NCBI RefSeq assembly: GCF_027484365.1 | Contig: NZ_JAIXTC010000021.1 | Location: 1 to 64,000 of the forward strand | Origin: Brevundimonas sp. | Lineage (GTDB): Bacteria; Pseudomonadota; Alphaproteobacteria; Caulobacterales; Caulobacteraceae | Direction of reading: 5' to 3' | Length of the DNA: 64,000 bases | In this document: piece after piece, positions 57,752-64,000 of the stretch | Layout: each line of letters starts with the position of its first letter | Numbering within the stretch: the stretch's first letter is position 1 | Notes under the pieces: model-generated | Databases searched by the model: none | What the model was told of the DNA's origin: nothing | The model's input: only the letters and a program-made list of their open reading frames with translations | Made by a program: the position numbers and the translations under genes

Positions 57752-58465
57752 ATGGCGGCCGGGTCCAAGCGCGTCGCCCTTCTGGGGCTCACCGTCGTCG
57801 CGGCCCTGATCTTTGTCGGTCTCGGCGTCTGGCAGGTCCAGCGGCTGGCGTGGAAGACCGCCCTGATCGAACAGGTCGAGAGCCGGGCCCACGCTGCGCC
57901 GGTCCCGGCGCCGGCCTCGATCGAGGGCCCCGCTGACGCCTATCGGGCCGTGCGGGTGGTAGGTCGTTTCCGCCACGACCAGGAATCCCTGGTCAAGGCC
58001 GTGACCGACCTGGGTCCCGGCTCCTGGGTCATGACGCCCCTGGAGACCGATCGCGGATTCACCGTGCTGGTCAACAGGGGATTTGTGCCCCAACAGACCG
58101 TTTCGGATAGCGGCGGGACCTGGGACCGCCCGTCCGGTCGCGTCGTCACGTCCGGCCTGATCCGGCTCAGCGAGCCAAAGGGCGGTTTCCTGCGGGCCAA
58201 CGATCCGGTGAACAATCGGTGGTTTTCACGCGATACAGAGGCCCTCGCCCGGGCCAGGGCCGTCGCAGGCCCCGTGGCTCCCTACTTCATCGACGCAGCG
58301 GCCGATCCTGCATCAAGCTGGCCGCGAGGCGGTCTGACCGTCATTCGTTTCTCCAACTCCCATCTGATCTACGCCCTGACCTGGTTCGGCTTGGCGGCCC
58401 TGGCGCTGTTCGCCGCCTGGCGTGTGCTAAGGGACCGGACCCGTCCGACGGGCGACGAAGGGTAG
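57752..58465 (+). CDS. SURF1 family protein
   Basis: LGVWQVQRLAWKTALIEQVESRAHAAPVP...VNRGFVPQQ...GLIRLSEPKGGFLRANDP...HLIYALTWFGLAALALF. Confidence 0.93.
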   Translation: MAAGSKRVALLGLTVVAALIFVGLGVWQVQRLAWKTALIEQVESRAHAAPVPAPASIEGPADAYRAVRVVGRFRHDQESLVKAVTDLGPGSWVMTPLETDRGFTVLVNRGFVPQQTVSDSGGTWDRPSGRVVTSGLIRLSEPKGGFLRANDPVNNRWFSRDTEALARARAVAGPVAPYFIDAAADPASSWPRGGLTVIRFSNSHLIYALTWFGLAALALFAAWRVLRDRTRPTGDEG

Positions 58466-58475
58466 ACGACGCGAC

Positions 58476-59756
58476 ATGACCGGCAATGCGAGCATTCTGG
58501 ACGCCGCCAATCGTGAGAACCTCCGGCTTCTGATCCTCCTGCGCTGGATCGCCGTCGTCGGTCAGGTCGTGACCATCGCGACAGTCTCCTTCGTCATCCG
58601 GATAGACCTGCCGATCCCGGCCATGGCCTTTATTCTGGCAGCGCTCGTGGCCTGGAACGGCGTGTCCATCCTGCGCTGGCGCAGCGGCGCGCCGGTCTCC
58701 AACCTGGAGATCTTCGTCGGCCTCCTGGCCGATGTTCTGGCGCTGACCGGCCAGCTCTATCTGAGCGGCGGCGCCGCCAATCCCTTCGTCACCCTGTTCC
58801 TGCTCCAGGTCATTCTCGGGGTCGCCATGCTGGAGTTCCGTCTGGCCGGCGCCCTGACCGTGGTCACGGCCGCGGCCTTCATCGGCCTCGCCTTCCGCAG
58901 CATTCCGCTGGCGATGTCGGAAGCCCAGCAGGTCGACTTCCTCGATCTGCATATCCAGGGAACATTCATCTGCTTCCTGCTGACGGCCGGGCTGTTGCTG
59001 GTCTTCCTCGCCAGGATCGCCAGCAACCAGCGACAGACGGACCAGAGGCTCGCCGAACTCCGACAACGCGCGGTGGAGGAGGATCATGTCATGCGGATGG
59101 GGCTGCTCGCCGCCGGCGCCGCCCACGAACTGGGCACGCCCCTGGCCACCCTGTCGGTGATCCTGGGCGACTGGCGCAGGCTGCCGTTCTTCAAGCGCGA
59201 CGATGATGCGCGCCAGGAGCTTCAGACTATGGCGGCCGAACTCGAACGCTGCAAAGCCATCGTCTCCGGAATCCTGGTGTCCTCCGGCGAGTTGCGCGGC
59301 GAGGGCACGGTCAGGACCACGGTGCGCGCGTTTCTCGACGAACTGGTCGGCGAATGGCAGGCCTCTCGCCCCGTCCCGCGCCTGGTCTTCGTCAATGCAT
59401 TCGCGCCCGACGCCGCGATGGTGTCCGATCTCGCCCTGAAACAGGTCGTCGCCAACCTTCTCGACAATGCGCTGGACGCCTCTCCCCACGAGGTCCGGAT
59501 CGAGGCCCGCCGCGATGGCGAGGCGCTTCGGATCGCGGTGACCGACGCCGGCCCGGGCTTCGACGAGAACGTTCTGGCGCGTATCGGCAGCCCCTACATC
59601 TCGACCAAGAACAAGCCGGGCGGCGGACTGGGGCTGTTCCTCGTGACCAATGTCGCGCGGACGCTCGGCGGCTCGGTCCAGGCTTCAAATCCGGAGGGCG
59701 GCGGCGCATGCGTCGTGGTGACCCTGCCCCTGTCTGCGCTCGGACCCACGTCATGA
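58476..59756 (+). CDS. RegB/PrrB-like redox sensor histidine kinase
   Basis: TM motif LYLSGGAANPFVTLF (RegB GGxxNPF); H-box LLAAGAAHELGTPLATLSVILGDW; NLLDNALDASP; GGGLGLFLVTNVARTLGG. Confidence 0.92.
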   Translation: MTGNASILDAANRENLRLLILLRWIAVVGQVVTIATVSFVIRIDLPIPAMAFILAALVAWNGVSILRWRSGAPVSNLEIFVGLLADVLALTGQLYLSGGAANPFVTLFLLQVILGVAMLEFRLAGALTVVTAAAFIGLAFRSIPLAMSEAQQVDFLDLHIQGTFICFLLTAGLLLVFLARIASNQRQTDQRLAELRQRAVEEDHVMRMGLLAAGAAHELGTPLATLSVILGDWRRLPFFKRDDDARQELQTMAAELERCKAIVSGILVSSGELRGEGTVRTTVRAFLDELVGEWQASRPVPRLVFVNAFAPDAAMVSDLALKQVVANLLDNALDASPHEVRIEARRDGEALRIAVTDAGPGFDENVLARIGSPYISTKNKPGGGLGLFLVTNVARTLGGSVQASNPEGGGACVVVTLPLSALGPTS

Positions 59757-60283
59757 CCACGCCCTCCCTGGTCATCGTCGAGGACGACAGCGCCTTCTCG
59801 GCCACCCTGGAACGGTCGTTCCGGCGCCGTGGCTATGAGGTCGCCACCTGCGACAGCCTCGCCGGTCTGGAAGCCGTCCTCGAAGGATTTAGCCCGACCT
59901 ATGCCGTCGTCGACCTGAAGATCGTCGGCGGGTCCGGCCTGGAATGCGTCAAACGCCTGAACGCCTTCGATCCGGCCATGAGGATCGTGGTCCTGACCGG
60001 CTACGCCAGCATCGCCACCGCGATCGAGGCGACCAAGCTGGGCGCCTGCTACTACCTGGCCAAGCCCTCCAACACCGACGACATCGAGGCCGCATTCGCC
60101 CGGGACGGCGGCGATACCGCGGCGCCTCTGACTGTCCGCCCGACGTCCATCAAGACGCTGGAGTGGGAACGCATTCACGAGACCCTGGTCGAGGTCGACT
60201 TCAACATCTCCGAGGCTGCCCGACGCCTGGGCATGCATCGGCGAACCCTGGCGCGGAAGCTGGAGAAGCGAAGGGTTACCTGA
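59753..60283 (+). CDS. RegA/PrrA/ActR-like response regulator
   Basis: SLVIVEDDSAFSATLERSFRRRGYEV...AVVDLKIVGGSGLECVKRL...VVLTGYASIATAIEATKLGACYYLAKP; Fis-type HTH NISEAARRLGMHRRTLARKLEKRRV. Confidence 0.94.
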   Translation: MTTPSLVIVEDDSAFSATLERSFRRRGYEVATCDSLAGLEAVLEGFSPTYAVVDLKIVGGSGLECVKRLNAFDPAMRIVVLTGYASIATAIEATKLGACYYLAKPSNTDDIEAAFARDGGDTAAPLTVRPTSIKTLEWERIHETLVEVDFNISEAARRLGMHRRTLARKLEKRRVT

Positions 60284-60397
60284 CAAGCGGAGCCCTCGCA
60301 CCGTCATCACGCCGCCTTTGCCCGAGACGCTCCGGCGCCGGTCTGCAGTCCCTGCCGTCGACGCCTTGGCCAATACCGGGTGATCGACCGGGCGAAT

Positions 60398-60427
60398 CAA
60401 AATGGCCGGACCTTGCGGCCCGGCCAT
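60398..60427 (-). terminator. Intrinsic terminator for the 60495 TonB receptor
   Basis: Minus strand ATGGCCGGGCC-GCAA-GGTCCGGCCAT-TTTTGATT: 11-bp stem (one G-T), GCAA loop, short T tract. Confidence 0.8.
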
Positions 60428-60494
60428 CTGATACGGGTTGCCTGGACGACCGAACCTGGCCGTCAGATCATCGGTCCGTGAAGACGGCCGGTGA

Positions 60495-62987
60495 TCAGAA
60501 GTAGAAGCGGACGGCCGCGTTGACGCTGCGACCCGGCAGGGCCTGGACGAGGCTGAGTCCGTTGGCCGGCAGAGAGAACGCAGCCACATCCGTCAGGGCC
60601 AGTTCGTCGAACAGGTTGACGGCGTTGAGCGAAACCACGACCCGGTCGATCGGACGGACCTGCAGGAAGGCGTTCACCGTGGTGTAGCCCGGCATGGTGA
60701 GCTGGTTCTGGTCCTGGGCGTAGCTTTCCGTGGTGCCGACGATGCTGGCGCCGACGGTGAAGAGGTCGTTCTCATACTGCGGCATCAGCTGGAAGATCAC
60801 ATCCGCCTGACGACGCGGCGTATTGCCGATCAGGGCCGGGTCCGCCGCAGCAGTGATCTCGGCGCTGGTGATCGTCGCGCCGGCCGCGAGGCTGAAGGGA
60901 CCGCGGCGGATGCCGCCCTCGAACTCGGCGCCCTTGGCCTGATAGCCCTGGGTCAGCAGAACCAGCGAGGTCTGGCCGTTCGCGTCCGGTCGGATCTGCT
61001 GGTTGGTCTCACTGACCTCGGCCCAGAACCCGGTGACGTTCGCGAAGAGGCCGTCCGTCCGGTATTTGAAGCCGATCTCGGCCTGGTCGACCGGGTCATA
61101 GGCGGCTTCAGAGCGGGCCAGACCGCCGCTGACGGGATCGATGGCCGCCGTGCGCAGGATCTTTTCGGCCGCCGCCCGACCGCCGCTGCTGTAGCGGGCG
61201 AAGGTCGAGATATTCTGTGAGATCCGATAGTTGGCGCTGACCGAATACGAGGTGTAGTCGTAGCCGTAGTCGACCGGGATCGCGGTTGAGGCCGTGGGGA
61301 AGGCGAAGCTCCGCTCGGCCTCGGACAGGACGCCGTCGCCATTGGCGTCGATCGCCCGGACACTCGTCGCGCTGTTGGTGGTGGTGACGCCGCTGACGTC
61401 GCCGCTGTCGAACCGCACCGATGCGCCCAGCGCCAGCTTGCCGATCCGGTAGTTCGCCGAGGCATAGGGAGCCAGGATGCTGTAGTCGACGTCAAACCGG
61501 GCGTTCGACCCCGCGCCGGCCGTCGGGCCGAAGAAGTTGTAGATTCCGCCCTGGGTACGGCGGGTGCCGTTGGCGTTGATGATATCCACCGGAGCGGCGT
61601 TCCCCCCGCCGACGACATCCTGGAAGAAGGGGATATACTGGCGGTCGAACTGCAGCTCCTGTTCGGCGCTGTAGATGCCGACCGTCGTGGTCAATTCGCC
61701 GGCCCCGATGTCCCAGACCCGGCTGGCACGCACGTCGCTGGTGAAGTTGTTCAGGCTGTCGACCTGGCTGTTGACCAGGGTCGAATAGGCGATCAGCCCG
61801 TTGCCGTTCAGGGTCGAGGCGTTGGTGATCGTCTGGCCCTGACGGGGGCCGCCGGCATAGGCCAGGGTGCCCGGTCGGGCGCCGAATGCGAGAGGCAGGA
61901 CCGCGGCCGGCGCGAGGGCCAGCGGATAGTTCAGGACCTGGCTGCCGGACTGGTCGGCGAAACGCATGTTGCTGGAGACGGTCCAGCCCGCGAGGTTGAA
62001 GCGCGACTGCAGACCGATGGACTTGACCTCGGCGTGGTTGCCCGTATCCAGGTTCCCCTGGGCCAGGTTCCCGTCACCGTTGAGATACGGGAAGGCGTTG
62101 AAGTTGCTTGTGGTGAGCGTGTCGCTCGTGATCGAATAGCCCGGCACGTCCGAGTAGGTCGGATCGTCATTGCTGCCGGAGACGAGCATCGGCGCCGGGC
62201 CATAGCCCATCACGGTGTCGTCGAGCAGTTTTCCCTCGAGGCGCACGAAGCCGCCCTCGAACTCCTGGGTGATATTGAACTTGAACTGTCCGCCGTGATT
62301 TCCGTCGAAACCGGATTCACGGACGCCCTCGCCCTCCCGGTAGAAGCCGCCGACGTGGAAGCGCAGCGTATCCGTCAGGTGGCCGCCGTAGCTGAAGTCG
62401 ACGCGAGAGTTGCCGTAATCGAGGCCGGTCGAGACCTGGACCGATCCGCCCTCAACCTCGCCCGTCTGGGAGATCAGGTTGATGACGCCGCCCGGCGCGT
62501 TGGAGGCGAAGGTCGAGGCCGAACCGCCGCGGATCGACTCGATCTGCGCGACGTTGAAATCGTAGCGCATGAAATAGTCCGGCGTGAACGCCAGGATGTC
62601 GCCGAACTCCAGGATCGGCAGGCCGTTTTCCTGGAACTGGAGATATTTCGCGCCGCTGCCGACCATCGGCAGGCCCCGGATGGTGTAGTTGCCGTTGACC
62701 TCGCCCGAGCTGGCCTCAGCCCGGATGCCCGGGATGGTGCGGAAGATGCCGACAATCGAGGACTCGCCGATCTTGATGATCTCGACGTCATTCATCGAGC
62801 TCGTCGAAGTGGCGCTGTCCAGACGGTCGCGTGCACGCGCCACACCGGTCACGACCATCTCGTCGTTCGCCCGGGTCCGGCTGGCCTCCCAGGCCGTGGG
62901 CCGGGCCTCGGCCTGCGTCGACTGTGCATGAGCCGGCATCGCCAGAAGAAGGGGTGCCAGCGCAGCGGTGAGATACAGGGATTTCAA
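60495..62987 (-). CDS. TonB-dependent receptor (TTG start)
   Basis: Signal MKSLYLTAALAPLLLAMPAHAQS; EMVVTGVARARDRLDS; plug FRTIPGIRAEASSGEVNGNYTIRGLPM; IESIRGGSASTFASNAPGGVINLIS; terminal VNAAVRFYF. Confidence 0.94.
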   Translation of the reverse strand: MKSLYLTAALAPLLLAMPAHAQSTQAEARPTAWEASRTRANDEMVVTGVARARDRLDSATSTSSMNDVEIIKIGESSIVGIFRTIPGIRAEASSGEVNGNYTIRGLPMVGSGAKYLQFQENGLPILEFGDILAFTPDYFMRYDFNVAQIESIRGGSASTFASNAPGGVINLISQTGEVEGGSVQVSTGLDYGNSRVDFSYGGHLTDTLRFHVGGFYREGEGVRESGFDGNHGGQFKFNITQEFEGGFVRLEGKLLDDTVMGYGPAPMLVSGSNDDPTYSDVPGYSITSDTLTTSNFNAFPYLNGDGNLAQGNLDTGNHAEVKSIGLQSRFNLAGWTVSSNMRFADQSGSQVLNYPLALAPAAVLPLAFGARPGTLAYAGGPRQGQTITNASTLNGNGLIAYSTLVNSQVDSLNNFTSDVRASRVWDIGAGELTTTVGIYSAEQELQFDRQYIPFFQDVVGGGNAAPVDIINANGTRRTQGGIYNFFGPTAGAGSNARFDVDYSILAPYASANYRIGKLALGASVRFDSGDVSGVTTTNSATSVRAIDANGDGVLSEAERSFAFPTASTAIPVDYGYDYTSYSVSANYRISQNISTFARYSSGGRAAAEKILRTAAIDPVSGGLARSEAAYDPVDQAEIGFKYRTDGLFANVTGFWAEVSETNQQIRPDANGQTSLVLLTQGYQAKGAEFEGGIRRGPFSLAAGATITSAEITAAADPALIGNTPRRQADVIFQLMPQYENDLFTVGASIVGTTESYAQDQNQLTMPGYTTVNAFLQVRPIDRVVVSLNAVNLFDELALTDVAAFSLPANGLSLVQALPGRSVNAAVRFYF

Positions 62988-62994
62988 GAGAGCC

Positions 62995-63014
62995 TCCGGA
63001 ATGGGTATTCCGGA
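62995..63014 (-). promoter_or_regulatory. 5'-leader hairpin overlapping the ribosome-binding site of the 60495 receptor
   Basis: TCCGGAAT-ACCC-ATTCCGGA (perfect 8-bp stem) followed by GG-CTCTC-TTG; SD GGAGG partly inside the stem. Confidence 0.5.
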
Positions 63015-63373
63015 CTATGTATACAAGAAACGATTATTTTTGGTTAAGTGACACCAGAATACAGGCCTGCCCCGGAAGTCTAAAAGCCACAGCCCAAGGG
63101 ATCGAGTAAGTATAGATACCTACCTTGATCTACGTAGGAATACGTATCGGATCGGCGTGCGCAGGTGGCCCTCCGGACCGGAGCGATGCGCGGCGCACAG
63201 GCAGGCTGCGCTCGTCCGGGGCCAGCCCCCTGACCGACAGCCGGAGTTGCAGACGCGGCTGGAGGATTGGGCTTTCTGGACCGCGGGACGACGTCACTCG
63301 AAGCAACCGCGGCTTCGCGCTTCCGCCGTCAGGAGGCACGGCCGGCGAAGACACCGCGCCGTGGGCGGCCGGG

Positions 63374-64000
63374 CTAGAACTCCTGCCAGTCGTCCTCGAT
63401 CACGGCGGCTTTCAAGGCGAGCGAGCCGGCCGTTCGCGGGGCCTCCCGTAACGGCCTCGAGAAGGTCGGCGCGGGTCGGCGCTCGCGCTGGCTTGTCGTC
63501 ACCTGGGGTTCGGCAGTGCGTGTCTTATTGAGGCGGAAGCGGGAGACCAGGGTCGCCAGTTCGTCCGCCTCGGTCGCCAGAATGCGCGCCGCTGCGGTCG
63601 CCTCCTCGGCCATGGCTGCGTTCTGCTGGGTCGCGCGATCCATGCTGGCGACCGCGCCGTTGACCTGCTTCATGCTCTCGGCCTGGGTCTGGGCCCCTTG
63701 GGCGATATCGACGACCAGGGTGTTCGCGTCGCCGATCCTGGACACGACACGCGCCAGCATGTCGCCCGTCTCGCCGACGCGGTCGACGCCGAGTTTGACC
63801 TCCTCGGACGACTTGACGATCAGCTCCTTGATGTCCTTGGCGGCGTCCACCGTGCGCTTGGCCAGTTCACGGACTTCACCGGCGACAACGGCGAAGCCCC
63901 GGCCGGTTTCGCCGGCGCGAGCGGCCTCGACCCCGGCATTCAGAGCCAGCAGATTGGTCTGCAGGGCGATGCCATCGATCATCGTGATGATCTCGCTGAT
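63374..64000 (-). CDS. Methyl-accepting chemotaxis protein, C-terminal part (continues beyond right edge)
   Basis: IDGIALQTNLLALNAGVEAARAGETGRGFAVVAGEVRELAKRTVDAAKDIKELI MCP hairpin; C-terminus ...VIEDDWQEF. Confidence 0.95.
   Translation of the reverse strand: MSEIITMIDGIALQTNLLALNAGVEAARAGETGRGFAVVAGEVRELAKRTVDAAKDIKELIVKSSEEVKLGVDRVGETGDMLARVVSRIGDANTLVVDIAQGAQTQAESMKQVNGAVASMDRATQQNAAMAEEATAAARILATEADELATLVSRFRLNKTRTAEPQVTTSQRERRPAPTFSRPLREAPRTAGSLALKAAVIEDDWQEF

Noticed and set aside
1-64000. CRISPR arrays, tRNA or rRNA genes
   Set aside because: No short regularly spaced repeats and no tRNA/rRNA signatures recognised by eye; repeats near 1-2000 are coding.

Overview
This is a high-GC window, probably alphaproteobacterial and Caulobacterales-like (judged from gene content, not proven). 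From left to right it holds:
(i) the 5' part of a large secreted Ig-like/FG-GAP repeat protein, running off the left edge on the minus strand;
(ii) a TerC/YdcH/TerB stress region, with an IS3-type remnant abutting an MFS gene, a ROK kinase and a decayed LacI gene;
(iii) a secreted phosphodiester-glycosidase-like gene and a TonB receptor;
(iv) a molybdenum island: sulfite-oxidase-like enzyme plus cytochrome b, then modC-modB-modE-like-modA divergent from moaA-moaD-moaE-moaB-moaC-moeA;
(v) a ~28 kb accessory catabolic cluster (about 23.4-51.4 kb). It contains a haloalkane-dehalogenase-like hydrolase, DUF2855, SDR, MDR, two sulfatases, two formylglycine-generating-enzyme-like proteins, MaoC, GMC oxidoreductase, aldehyde dehydrogenase, a TonB receptor, a double-domain HCCA-isomerase-like protein, an MBL hydrolase, TetR, SCP2, four GST-like proteins and an acyl-CoA synthetase;
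(vi) a bo3-type quinol oxidase operon with SURF1 and a RegB/RegA-like two-component system;
(vii) another TonB receptor and the C-terminus of a chemotaxis receptor.
The most interesting signal is a recurring dyad (best copy TACATATTGGCAT-GCAGG-ATGCCAATATGTA; core CAY-N5-RTG). It occurs in all seven divergent promoter gaps of cluster (v) and before its first gene, including directly at the start of the only TetR gene in the cluster. This suggests a single-regulator regulon for a possibly undescribed pathway that degrades a sulfated, hydrophobic and possibly halogenated compound. All functional names are family-level readings of the translations; no database search was run.
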